Shown here: piece after piece, positions 1 through 6,026 of the stretch
How the letters are laid out: each line of letters begins with the position of its first letter
Position numbering within the stretch: position 1 is the stretch's first letter
DNA from: Gammaproteobacteria bacterium
Lineage (GTDB): Bacteria > Pseudomonadota > Gammaproteobacteria > DSM-16500
Length of the DNA: 6,261 nt
Assembly (NCBI GenBank): GCA_004322325.1
Contig: SCTP01000176.1
Span: 1 to 6,261, forward strand
Direction of reading: 5' to 3'
Position numbers and translations under genes: made by a program
The notes under the pieces: model-generated
Seen by the model: the letters and a program-made list of their open reading frames with translations, nothing else
Databases searched by the model: none
What the model was told of the DNA's origin: nothing

Positions 1-1
1 T

Positions 2-502
2 TCTCCCCCCACCAACATACATGAGTTTCCTTCTTATGCTCAGGATAACAACCCGCCCAGCACCAATAATAATTATGCGTCACGACTACCTCAGCATATT
101 CAGACCAATGAGAAAGTAGTGGTAGTCGATCCAAAAGTGCATGCCTGGGGAGCGTATGATGCCAATGGTAACCTCATTCGCAGCGGCTTAGCCTCAGCCG
201 GTGCAAATTGGTGTCCTGACCTACATCGACGCTGTCATACAAGTGTAGGCACCTTTCGGGTCTATTCGTTAGGCAGTGCCAGCTGTAAATCGAGTATTTA
301 TCCTATCCCACGCGGCGGTGCGCCCATGCCTTATTGCATGTTCTTCAATCGTAATCTGGCGCTCCATGGATCACCTGCTAGTCATGTGGTCGATGGGAAT
401 GTGAGTCATGGTTGTGTACGGCTACGTGTGAACGATGCAGAATGGTTACGCTTTAACTTTGTTCGCGTAGGTACAAAAGTGATTATCAAACCGTATGGTT
501 AA
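2..502 (+). CDS. L,D-transpeptidase (YkuD domain), 5'-truncated
   Basis: This is the C-terminal 166 residues of a YkuD-family L,D-transpeptidase. Family members form or remodel 3-3 peptidoglycan cross-links, or anchor proteins to peptidoglycan, in the periplasm. The frame is open from the left edge with no stop, so the true start and any signal peptide lie outside; the GTG at 119 is only an internal codon. The first ~38 residues are polar and rich in Pro and Asn, like a linker. The catalytic signature is clear: an upstream His in ALHGS (fragment residue 122), then SHGCVRL with His136 and the nucleophile Cys138. Four more cysteines (about 71, 78, 95, 112) suggest disulfides in an exported protein. 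Its character recalls Legionella/Coxiella EnhA-like proteins, which is inference. It ends at TAA 500-502, about 100 bases before its terminator. Confidence 0.9.
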   Translation, partial: SPPTNIHEFPSYAQDNNPPSTNNNYASRLPQHIQTNEKVVVVDPKVHAWGAYDANGNLIRSGLASAGANWCPDLHRRCHTSVGTFRVYSLGSASCKSSIYPIPRGGAPMPYCMFFNRNLALHGSPASHVVDGNVSHGCVRLRVNDAEWLRFNFVRVGTKVIIKPYG

Positions 503-565
503 GATTTCCTTAAGCTAAAGCGATTATTATTTCAGGTCGAGGTTTTATATCAATGCTCAGGTCAT

Positions 566-601
566 AAAAAATAAAAAGCGGGAAGTTGTTTGTTCGCCAC
601 T
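566..601 (-). terminator. Likely Rho-independent terminator of the DUF883/YqjE-like operon
   Basis: Read on the minus strand, 601-577 folds into an 8-bp stem (AGTGG, one bulged C, GAA pairing with TTCCCGCT) with an 8-base loop. It is followed at 577-566 by T5-A-T6. It starts 10 bases after the stop codon of the minus-strand membrane gene. The stem includes one G-U pair and one bulge, so it is weaker than the neighbouring plus-strand hairpin, but the T-tract is strong. Confidence 0.65.
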
Positions 602-604
602 CAT

Positions 605-644
605 ACTACAACTACTCATTCTCCGTGGGTGGTTGTAGTTTTTT
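605..644 (+). terminator. Rho-independent terminator of the L,D-transpeptidase gene
   Basis: Arms at 605-618 and 626-639 form an uninterrupted 14-bp stem with two G-U wobbles around a 7-base loop, followed by a run of T to 644. This is a textbook intrinsic terminator for the plus strand. It overlaps the last ~10 codons of the convergent minus-strand gene, whose stop codon (612-614) sits inside the left arm. Confidence 0.88.
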
Positions 645-1016
645 ATGGGTAAGACATCGAAACAACCGCAGGGTTTCAGGAAACAAAAGATCTGCTTTAA
701 ATTTTTCGATTAACAATAAAATAATCACTAACAATAAGCTATTAAACAGTAAAATTAAAAAGAGTGAGACGTATAAACTCATCTGCAACGAAATAAAATA
801 GACGAATAATATCGTCAGCACACATAACCACGTCGCCGTGAGTAATGAAGCAGCCATAAAAGTAAGAAAAATAATCGCTGTAATACTACGACGCGATAAT
901 CGCGCTTCCCACTCCACCAACGTACAAAAACGATTAGCAATTCGACATATAGCGGGCACCGCCATGGCTATTTTTATAATCGTTTTCCCTAACGCCGATT
1001 TTTTCTCATCTGTCAT
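612..1016 (-). CDS. Small two-helix inner-membrane protein, YqjE-like
   Basis: A 134-residue membrane protein with a short cytoplasmic-type N-terminus and two long hydrophobic segments, at about residues 46-75 and 81-103. A charged tail follows. The N-terminal pattern (an amphipathic stretch with VEWEARLSRR just before the first helix) and the place directly after a DUF883 gene resemble YqjE (DUF1469, holin-superfamily-III-like) in the enterobacterial yqjD-yqjE pair. No enzymatic motif is visible and the function is unknown. The ATG at 1016 lies one base after the TAA of the upstream gene, so translation is probably coupled. The frame extends to a TTG at 1040, but that codon is inside the upstream gene and lacks a ribosome binding site. 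The last ~10 residues are encoded by the opposing terminator hairpin. I am confident it is a gene but less sure of the family. Confidence 0.75.
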   Translation of the reverse strand: MTDEKKSALGKTIIKIAMAVPAICRIANRFCTLVEWEARLSRRSITAIIFLTFMAASLLTATWLCVLTILFVYFISLQMSLYVSLFLILLFNSLLLVIILLLIEKFKADLLFPETLRLFRCLTHKKLQPPTENE

Positions 1017-1017
1017 A

Positions 1018-1290
1018 TTATTTATGCACAAAATAACCAACGACGAAACCGACTAATAACGCAATGCCTAAGGAAGTAAATGGTTTATGAGCGGTGTAAT
1101 CTTCCACATTCTTGCGTGCGTGCACTGATTTCTCGCGGAGATTATCAGCCGACTGTGCTAATAATTCACTGGTTTTACCTCTGATATCACTCGCCGTTTC
1201 TGCAAACGCTTCTTTAATTCTTTCTAAATCAGCTTGCAGATCATAGTTGTTTTGTCGTACATGCTTTTTTGCTTGTTCTATCTTATCCAT
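1018..1290 (-). CDS. DUF883 (ElaB/YqjD-like) tail-anchored protein
   Basis: A 90-residue protein with the DUF883 layout. Residues 1-66 form a charged, amphipathic helical region with no hydrophobic core segment. A PFTSLG junction follows, then one C-terminal membrane helix at about 71-88 containing spaced glycines (G75, G81, G85) and ending in a basic residue. Known relatives (ElaB, YqjD, YgaM) are inner-membrane tail-anchored proteins of stationary phase, and YqjD and ElaB associate with ribosomes. That role here is inference. The start at ATG 1290 is set by a GAGGAG six bases upstream; a longer frame from 1338 would place this site inside the coding region and adds residues atypical of the family. 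It is the first gene of a two-gene operon, one base before the YqjE-like ATG. Confidence 0.85.
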   Translation of the reverse strand: MDKIEQAKKHVRQNNYDLQADLERIKEAFAETASDIRGKTSELLAQSADNLREKSVHARKNVEDYTAHKPFTSLGIALLVGFVVGYFVHK

Positions 1291-1296
1291 CGTTTT

Positions 1297-1302
1297 CTCC
1301 TC
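1297..1302 (-). promoter_or_regulatory. Ribosome binding site GAGGAG of the DUF883 gene
   Basis: GAGGAG on the minus strand, six bases before ATG 1290. It decides the start of the 90-residue protein over the upstream in-frame codon at 1338. Confidence 0.85.
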
Positions 1303-1326
1303 ACTTATAAAAATCCATATAGAATT

Positions 1327-1356
1327 ATTATATCGCAAATAGACCTGCTTTTATAA
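1327..1356 (-). promoter_or_regulatory. Candidate sigma-70 promoter for the DUF883 operon
   Basis: A perfect TATAAT lies on the minus strand at 1332-1327. The best -35 match, TTATAA at 1356-1351 (18-base spacer), is poor. The predicted start near 1320 gives a leader of about 30 bases ending in the good ribosome binding site. The DUF883 family is often under stationary-phase control, for which a weak -35 would be acceptable; that is inference. Confidence 0.45.
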
Positions 1357-1407
1357 TTTTTCATCTAATTTATTGTATTGTAAGTAATTTTTTTACCCGC
1401 TCCGTCC

Positions 1408-1434
1408 TTGACCTGGTTTCCCTAGAAATAGTAT
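1408..1434 (+). promoter_or_regulatory. Candidate promoter for glpK
   Basis: TTGACC (1408-1413, five of six consensus bases) and TAGTAT (1429-1434, four of six) are separated by 15 bases, shorter than ideal. Transcription would start near 1441, leaving a ~33-base leader before ATG 1474; the alternative ATG 1450 would then have almost no leader. A second candidate is a perfect TATAAT at 1352-1357 without a recognisable -35. No clear GlpR-type operator palindrome was seen. Confidence 0.4.
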
Positions 1435-1460
1435 CGTCGCATTATCGAAATGAAACTGTT

Positions 1461-1466
1461 AAAAGG
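1461..1466 (+). promoter_or_regulatory. Ribosome binding site AAAAGG of glpK
   Basis: AAAAGG, seven bases before ATG 1474. The in-frame ATG at 1450 has no purine-rich site upstream, so this supports the shorter start. Confidence 0.6.
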
Positions 1467-1473
1467 TATCAGA

Positions 1474-2958
1474 ATGTCACATTATTTACTTTCTATTGAC
1501 CAAGGCACGACGAATAGCCGGGCGATTTTATTTGATCGAAGCGGTGCGCTGGTGAGCCAGCACGAAGTTGCCTTACAGCAATATTTTCCCCAGGATGGTT
1601 GGGTAGAACAAGACCCTGAAGAAATGATCGCGAATACTATTATTTGTTGTCGTGAGGCTGTTAAGAAAAGCACTATTTCTGTCAAACAGATTGCGGCTAT
1701 TGGCATTTCCAATCAGCGAGAAACCACCATCGTGTGGGACAGACAAACAGGCAAACCGATTTATCCGGCTATTGTTTGGCAAGATCGACGCACCCGTGAT
1801 TTCTGTCAGCAACTCTCGCAACATCCGATCCATGCTTATTTGTGTGAAAAAACCGGATTGCTTTTAGATCCTTATTTTTCTGCCACTAAGATTTTATGGT
1901 TATTAGAGAATGTGCCTCACGCGCGTGAGCGTGCTGAGCGTGGTGAATTATTATTTGGTACCGTGGATACATTTTTAATATGGAAATTAACGAATGAGAA
2001 AGTGCATGCTACCGATGCGACAAATGCTTCACGTACTTTGTTATTTAATATTCAAACCCAAGAATGGGATAAACACATTTTACAAACGCTGAATATTCCC
2101 GCTAATTTATTGCCTACCGTTTTAGATAACACCGCACATTTTGGAGAGATGGATCCGACGATTTTAGGTGTCTCGATTCCTATCGCGGGCGTGGCCGGTG
2201 ACCAGCAAGCAGCTACCATTGGTCAAGCTTGTTTTCATCCTGGCATGGTAAAAGCGACGTATGGCACAGGCTGTTTTATGCTATTAAATACAGGCTCTAC
2301 CTTCATCCAATCCCGTAATCGATTAATTTCAACCGTCGCCTATCGGTTAAATAATCAAGTAACGTATGGATTAGAAGGCAGTATTTTTTCAGCAGGTGTG
2401 ACGGTTAAATGGCTGCGTGATACTTTAAAAATAATTGAAACAGCTGCTGAAACAGAATCATTAGCCGCCAGTACGCCTGATACCGGTGGCGTTTATTTAG
2501 TACCTGCTTTTACAGGACTCGGTGCACCCTATTGGGATGCTCAAGCACGCGGAGCACTCTTTGGCTTAACGCGGAACAGTAATAGAGCACACATCGTGCG
2601 CGCTGCGCTGGAAAGCGTCGGTTATCAGACACGTGATTTGTTGGAAGCCATGGCGAATGACTATCCTTCTCGTTTAGACAAATTACGCGTTGATGGAGGA
2701 ATGACAGCGAATAATTGGTTATTACAATTTTTATCTGACATGTTGCAATTAGAAGTCCAACGTCCTGTGTGTATTGAGACAAGTGCGCTGGGTGCTGCTT
2801 ATTTAGCTGGGTTGCAAATTGGTATGTATCAATCATTAGATGAAATTTTTAAGCTCTGGAAAATGAAATCATCATTTTCACCGCAAATGCCGCTTGAGCA
2901 ACGTGAACAATTATATAAAGGATGGAAAAAGGCTATACAACGTACGATGAGCACTTAA
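1474..2958 (+). CDS. glpK: Glycerol kinase
   Basis: A 494-residue FGGY-family kinase that phosphorylates glycerol to sn-glycerol 3-phosphate with ATP in the cytoplasm. N-domain: DQGTTNSR (9-16, phosphate loop), NQRETT with Arg82 and Glu83, Tyr134 in DPYFSATK, and Asp243-Gln244 in GDQQAA. These match the glycerol-contacting residues of E. coli GlpK. C-domain: YGTGCF (263-268), LVPAFTGLGAPYW (342-354), VDGGM (406-410) and ALGAAYLAG (438-446). The length is normal for the family. The start at 1474 gives the usual MxxYLLSIDQGTT N-terminus and has a ribosome binding site; ATG 1450 would add eight residues. The E. coli GGKGGTR loop that binds fructose-1,6-bisphosphate is absent (region 222-237), and the C-terminal EIIA-Glc contact region differs, so E. 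coli-type allostery is unlikely. It stands alone, without glpF or glpD alongside. Confidence 0.97.
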   Translation: MSHYLLSIDQGTTNSRAILFDRSGALVSQHEVALQQYFPQDGWVEQDPEEMIANTIICCREAVKKSTISVKQIAAIGISNQRETTIVWDRQTGKPIYPAIVWQDRRTRDFCQQLSQHPIHAYLCEKTGLLLDPYFSATKILWLLENVPHARERAERGELLFGTVDTFLIWKLTNEKVHATDATNASRTLLFNIQTQEWDKHILQTLNIPANLLPTVLDNTAHFGEMDPTILGVSIPIAGVAGDQQAATIGQACFHPGMVKATYGTGCFMLLNTGSTFIQSRNRLISTVAYRLNNQVTYGLEGSIFSAGVTVKWLRDTLKIIETAAETESLAASTPDTGGVYLVPAFTGLGAPYWDAQARGALFGLTRNSNRAHIVRAALESVGYQTRDLLEAMANDYPSRLDKLRVDGGMTANNWLLQFLSDMLQLEVQRPVCIETSALGAAYLAGLQIGMYQSLDEIFKLWKMKSSFSPQMPLEQREQLYKGWKKAIQRTMST

Positions 2959-2967
2959 TTGCATAAA

Positions 2968-3002
2968 TCAATACAGAAGGGAATCATTCCCTTCTGTATT
3001 GA
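2968..3002. terminator. Strong hairpin, probable bidirectional terminator between glpK and the small Gln/Asn-rich gene
   Basis: Arms 2968-2983 and 2987-3002 form a perfect 16-bp stem with a 3-base TCA loop and a GGGAA/TTCCC core. It begins 10 bases after the glpK stop and lies 11 bases beyond the stop of the convergent small gene, so it can serve both transcripts. Neither side has a proper T-tract (minus side TTTATG, plus side GAGGCA). It may therefore act as a weak terminator, a barrier against RNA decay, or both. Confidence 0.65.
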
Positions 3003-3013
3003 GGCATAGCACT

Positions 3014-3172
3014 TTATTTATGGTGTTTATCTTTGTTTGGCATGGAACCTGTCATAGGACGGTTGGTGTTAGTGTTAGTGGTATTAGTTTGTTGTTGCTG
3101 ACGTTGTTGGTGCTGTTGTTGCTGCTGCTTTTGTTGATTCGGATTTTGATTACCTGGATTATTCTGACCCAT
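3014..3172 (-). CDS. Small Gln/Asn-rich low-complexity protein
   Basis: An unrecognised 52-residue protein that is almost certainly translated: AAGGAG lies seven bases before ATG 3172 and the frame ends in TAA at 3014. It begins MGQNNPGNQNPNQQK, continues as a poly-Gln stretch broken by His and Arg (residues 16-28), then a Thr-Asn alternation (29-37), and ends in a basic tail (KDKHHK). It has 15 Gln and 10 Asn in 52 residues. It completely lacks Ala, Cys, Glu, Phe, Ile, Leu, Val, Trp and Tyr, so no folded core or membrane segment is possible; it should be disordered and basic (net about +5). There is no signal peptide, so it is presumably cytoplasmic. It lies 91 bases after yheS on the same strand, either as a tail cistron or from its own promoter. 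The function is unknown. Confidence 0.78.
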   Translation of the reverse strand: MGQNNPGNQNPNQQKQQQQQHQQRQQQQTNTTNTNTNRPMTGSMPNKDKHHK

Positions 3173-3179
3173 ATCAATT

Positions 3180-3185
3180 CTCCTT
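3180..3185 (-). promoter_or_regulatory. Ribosome binding site AAGGAG of the small Gln/Asn-rich gene
   Basis: AAGGAG on the minus strand, seven bases before ATG 3172. This near-perfect anti-16S match is the main evidence that the small frame is a real gene. Confidence 0.85.
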
Positions 3186-3207
3186 AAATTAGAAAGTTGT
3201 AGAGGTC

Positions 3208-3233
3208 TTTATAGTCTAATAGATTCATCTATT
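3208..3233 (-). promoter_or_regulatory. Candidate -10 with adjacent palindrome upstream of the small gene
   Basis: TATAAA on the minus strand (3213-3208) could be a -10 element. Just upstream, 3218-3233 is a perfect inverted repeat (AATAGAT, TC, ATCTATT; 7-bp arms), where an operator overlapping the promoter spacer would sit. No good -35 was found, so both the promoter and the operator role are tentative. Confidence 0.28.
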
Positions 3234-3263
3234 GATTGGAGTTGGTAAAACACCTGAGATAAG

Positions 3264-5120
3264 CTAGGAAAAACCCTTATCTTGATCTTTTTCCTCACAG
3301 GCTTGCAGCCATTCCTCTTCTACTGCTTCTTGTCGTTTCTTGAGGTTTGCTTGGGTCAGTAGATATTCTTGCAATTTTGCCTTATGCGGCGACTCATACA
3401 GTGAAAGATCCGTTAATGCCAACTCTATTGCTGTCAATTCTTTTTCTAATTTACTCATTTCATTTTCTAATTGTTTGATTTTATTTAATAACGAGCGATT
3501 TGGTCCACGCTGTTTCACTTGAGGTGGCTGCTTCGGTGCCGCTTGTTGCTTACGAAAAGTGATTAACCATTGCTGATAATCTTCTAAATCTCCCTCAAAT
3601 AGTTGCAACTTCCCATCTGCTGCTAGCAATAATTGATCCGTCGTACTGCGCAGGAGAAAGCGATCGTGTGTGACGAGAATCATCGCACCTTCATATTCTT
3701 GCAAAGCGATACTTAATGCATTACGCATCTCTAAATCTAAATGGTTCGTCGGTTCATCTAATAACAGCAGATTAGGCTGCTGCCAAACCAATAAAGCCAA
3801 GGCAAGACGTGATTTTTCACCGCCTGAAAAGTGCTGCACGGGATACAATACGCGGTCACCTGAGAATCCAAAGGTACCTAAATATTTTCTTAATTCTAAC
3901 TCTGCTTTAGTTTCTGTCAGTTCCCGCAAATGATCGAGAGGTGATTCATGAAGGCGTAAAGCATCAACTTGATGTTGCGCAAAATAACCTATTTTTAACC
4001 CAGCACTGGTCTCACGTTTACCAGTTGCCGCCGTCAATTCACCTGCTAATAATTTAATTAAACTGGATTTTCCCGCGCCATTCGGCCCCACGATGCCAAT
4101 TCTTTCTTTAGGTGCAATACTTAAATTCAAATGACTTAAAATTATTTTATCGTCATAACGAATGCCCGCTTTTTCCAGTTGAATTAAAGGATTGGGGCAT
4201 TGCTTTGGAGACTTGAACGAGAACTGGAAAGAAGATTCCGCTTGCACTGCACAAATTAACTCCATACGCTCAATGGCTTTTAAACGACTCTGTGCTTGAC
4301 GAGCCTTCGATGCTTTTGCACGGAACCGATTCACAAAATCTTGCATGTGGGTAATTTGCTTTTGCTGTTTTTCATACGCGGCTTGCTGCATTAACAATTC
4401 GGCTGCACGTTGTTTTTCAAACGTGGAATAATCGCCTGTGTATAATTTTAATTGTTGCTGCGAAAGATGAGCGATGTGGTCAACTGTCTTATCTAAAAAA
4501 TCACGATCATGGGAAATTAATAATAGCGTACCTGTATATTGTTTTAACCATTGTTCCAACCAAATCACTGCATCGAGATCTAAATGGTTTGTCGGTTCAT
4601 CTAACAATAAAACATCTGACCGGCAAATTAATGCTTTAGCCAAATTTAACCGCACTCGCCAACCCCCTGAAAAGGCAGCGACAGATTTTTGCTGTTCTTC
4701 TTGAGAAAAACCTAAGCCTGCTAAGATCACGGCTGCACGTGCAGGAGCGGCATACGCATCGATGATGCTTAATTTTTCATGCAAGGCGGCAATACGCGCC
4801 CCCTCTTCTTTCTGCTCAGCCTCGGCTAATTCCGCTTGCAACGTGCGCAACTCAGCATCTCCATCTAATACAAACTCCAATGCTGATCTGTGATAAGCCG
4901 GCGTTTCTTGCGCAACGTGCGCCAGCTTAATTTGTCGCGGTATCTCCACCTCTCCTTCTTCCGTCTCTAATGCACCGAGCAAGAGTGAAAATAAACTTGT
5001 TTTGCCCGCCCCATTGGCACCGATCAAACCGATGCGTTGCTTGTGATAAATAATCCAATTAATTTGTTTTAATAATACGCTTAAACCACGGCGTAAAGTG
5101 ACGTTGCGCAAGGTGATCAT
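3264..5120 (-). CDS. yheS: ABC-F family ATPase, YheS type
   Basis: A 618-residue soluble protein with two ABC ATPase domains and no membrane segment, the hallmark of ABC-F proteins that act on the ribosome. Domain 1: Walker A GANGAGKT (34-41), signature FSGGW (150-154), Walker B LLLDEP with catalytic Glu175, and switch His204 in SHDR. The basic P-site-tRNA-interaction-motif linker (about 230-300) contains RFRAKASKARQAQSR. Domain 2: Walker A GPNGAGKS (345-352), FSGGE (431-435), Glu456 and His485. A coiled coil at about 543-612 closes the protein. The order, the QETP and EYVIDGD-like segments and the length match E. coli YheS (637 aa) better than Uup, EttA or YbiT. ATG 5120 is 15 bases after the mmsB stop and lacks a clear ribosome binding site, so translation is probably coupled to mmsB. 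The precise substrate state on the ribosome cannot be read from the sequence. Confidence 0.95.
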   Translation of the reverse strand: MITLRNVTLRRGLSVLLKQINWIIYHKQRIGLIGANGAGKTSLFSLLLGALETEEGEVEIPRQIKLAHVAQETPAYHRSALEFVLDGDAELRTLQAELAEAEQKEEGARIAALHEKLSIIDAYAAPARAAVILAGLGFSQEEQQKSVAAFSGGWRVRLNLAKALICRSDVLLLDEPTNHLDLDAVIWLEQWLKQYTGTLLLISHDRDFLDKTVDHIAHLSQQQLKLYTGDYSTFEKQRAAELLMQQAAYEKQQKQITHMQDFVNRFRAKASKARQAQSRLKAIERMELICAVQAESSFQFSFKSPKQCPNPLIQLEKAGIRYDDKIILSHLNLSIAPKERIGIVGPNGAGKSSLIKLLAGELTAATGKRETSAGLKIGYFAQHQVDALRLHESPLDHLRELTETKAELELRKYLGTFGFSGDRVLYPVQHFSGGEKSRLALALLVWQQPNLLLLDEPTNHLDLEMRNALSIALQEYEGAMILVTHDRFLLRSTTDQLLLAADGKLQLFEGDLEDYQQWLITFRKQQAAPKQPPQVKQRGPNRSLLNKIKQLENEMSKLEKELTAIELALTDLSLYESPHKAKLQEYLLTQANLKKRQEAVEEEWLQACEEKDQDKGFS

Positions 5121-5135
5121 GAATGGAATAACTCG

Positions 5136-6026
5136 CTAATTTTCGCCTTTAATAAGATGAATAATGCCGGAAAAATCTTTCTCTCCATTCCCTTGATTAA
5201 CATATAACTCATAAAGCTCTGCTGCCACAGCCCCCAACGGCACGACAGCATCGACTGCTTCCGCTGCATGCATGCCGAGACGTAAATCTTTCAGCATCAT
5301 TTTTGCCATAAACCCTGGCTGATATTGATGACTTGAAGGGACATTGTCAAGTATTCCAGGCACAGGGCAATAACTGGTCATGGACCAACATTGTCCGGAC
5401 GCATTGGAACTGATTTCAAAAAACTTCTGAGGATCTAAGCCCAGTCTCTCTGCAAGGGTAAATGCTTCAGCGACACCGATCATGGAAATACCTAACAATA
5501 GATTATTACAAATTTTCGCTGCCTGACCGCGTCCTGCTTCTCCTGCATGGACAATCTTTTTTCCCATGGCAGTTAAGATGGACTGTGCCCGCTCAAAATC
5601 GTCCCTGCTACCGCCAACCATAAAAGTCAATGTTCCTGCTGCCGCACCGGCGACACCGCCTGAGACAGGGGCATCGAGCATGGCGATATGACGTTTTTGA
5701 GCTTCTTCATGCAGCAGACGGGTGGTGGTGATATCAACGGAAGAACAATCGATATAGAGTAGATTGGATTTGGCATGAGAAAAAATACCATCACGACCTA
5801 AACAAATGCCTTTCACTTGTTCACCAGTTTGGACACTGGTGATAATGACATCGGATTGTGCAGCTAAGGCAGCGAATGAATCGGCAGGAAGTGCGCCATC
5901 TTTTGCTAATACATGCACCGCCTCTGGCGCGACATCGTAGATAGTGACGTTAAATCCTGCTTTTAATAAGTTACGCACCATGGGATTTCCCATGTGTCCT
6001 AACCCAATAAATCCGATGGTGATCAT
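5136..6026 (-). CDS. mmsB: 3-hydroxyisobutyrate dehydrogenase
   Basis: A 296-residue beta-hydroxyacid dehydrogenase that oxidises 3-hydroxyisobutyrate to methylmalonate semialdehyde in valine degradation. The N-terminal Rossmann fold has GLGHMG (8-13) and Asp31 at the end of beta-2, which indicates NAD+ over NADP+. DAPVSGG (118-124) is the substrate-binding loop, and [11 protein letters not shown] carries the catalytic Lys171 with Asn175. MLKDLRL (244-250) completes the active site, and the CPVPG segment (220-224) is typical of true HIBADH rather than tartronate semialdehyde reductase. ATG 6026 is chosen because AAGGGAG lies five bases upstream and the N-terminus then starts at the fold; the longer TTG start at 6047 adds seven unrelated residues. 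The start overlaps the mmsA stop in ATGA, so the two genes are translationally coupled. yheS follows 15 bases later. Confidence 0.95.
   Translation of the reverse strand: MITIGFIGLGHMGNPMVRNLLKAGFNVTIYDVAPEAVHVLAKDGALPADSFAALAAQSDVIITSVQTGEQVKGICLGRDGIFSHAKSNLLYIDCSSVDITTTRLLHEEAQKRHIAMLDAPVSGGVAGAAAGTLTFMVGGSRDDFERAQSILTAMGKKIVHAGEAGRGQAAKICNNLLLGISMIGVAEAFTLAERLGLDPQKFFEISSNASGQCWSMTSYCPVPGILDNVPSSHQYQPGFMAKMMLKDLRLGMHAAEAVDAVVPLGAVAAELYELYVNQGNGEKDFSGIIHLIKGEN

Noticed and set aside
586..801. Plus-strand 71-residue frame after the L,D-transpeptidase
   Set aside because: It runs through the plus-strand terminator and is antisense to the membrane-protein gene; Lys/Asn-rich noise from AT-rich DNA.
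838..1056. Plus-strand 72-residue frame opposite the YqjE-like and DUF883 genes
   Set aside because: It starts with GTG without a ribosome binding site and lies wholly antisense to two well-supported genes.
1450..1473. Upstream ATG as the glpK start
   Set aside because: No ribosome binding site precedes it, it would be only ~9 bases from the predicted transcript start, and it adds eight residues not typical of the family.
2999..3187. Plus-strand frame with a long Leu/Val run that looks like a membrane peptide
   Set aside because: It is the complement of the CAA/CAG repeats of the minus-strand Gln/Asn-rich gene. It starts with TTG inside the hairpin and has no ribosome binding site.
3257..3282. 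7-bp inverted repeat (AGATAAG / CTTATCT) around the yheS stop codon as a terminator
   Set aside because: The stem is short and AU-rich, the loop is 12 bases and no T-tract follows on the minus strand, so it does not support termination.
4474..4704. Plus-strand frame inside yheS
   Set aside because: Shadow of the first ATPase domain; the similar peptide at 3670-3933 arises because both domains encode the same Walker B motif on the other strand.
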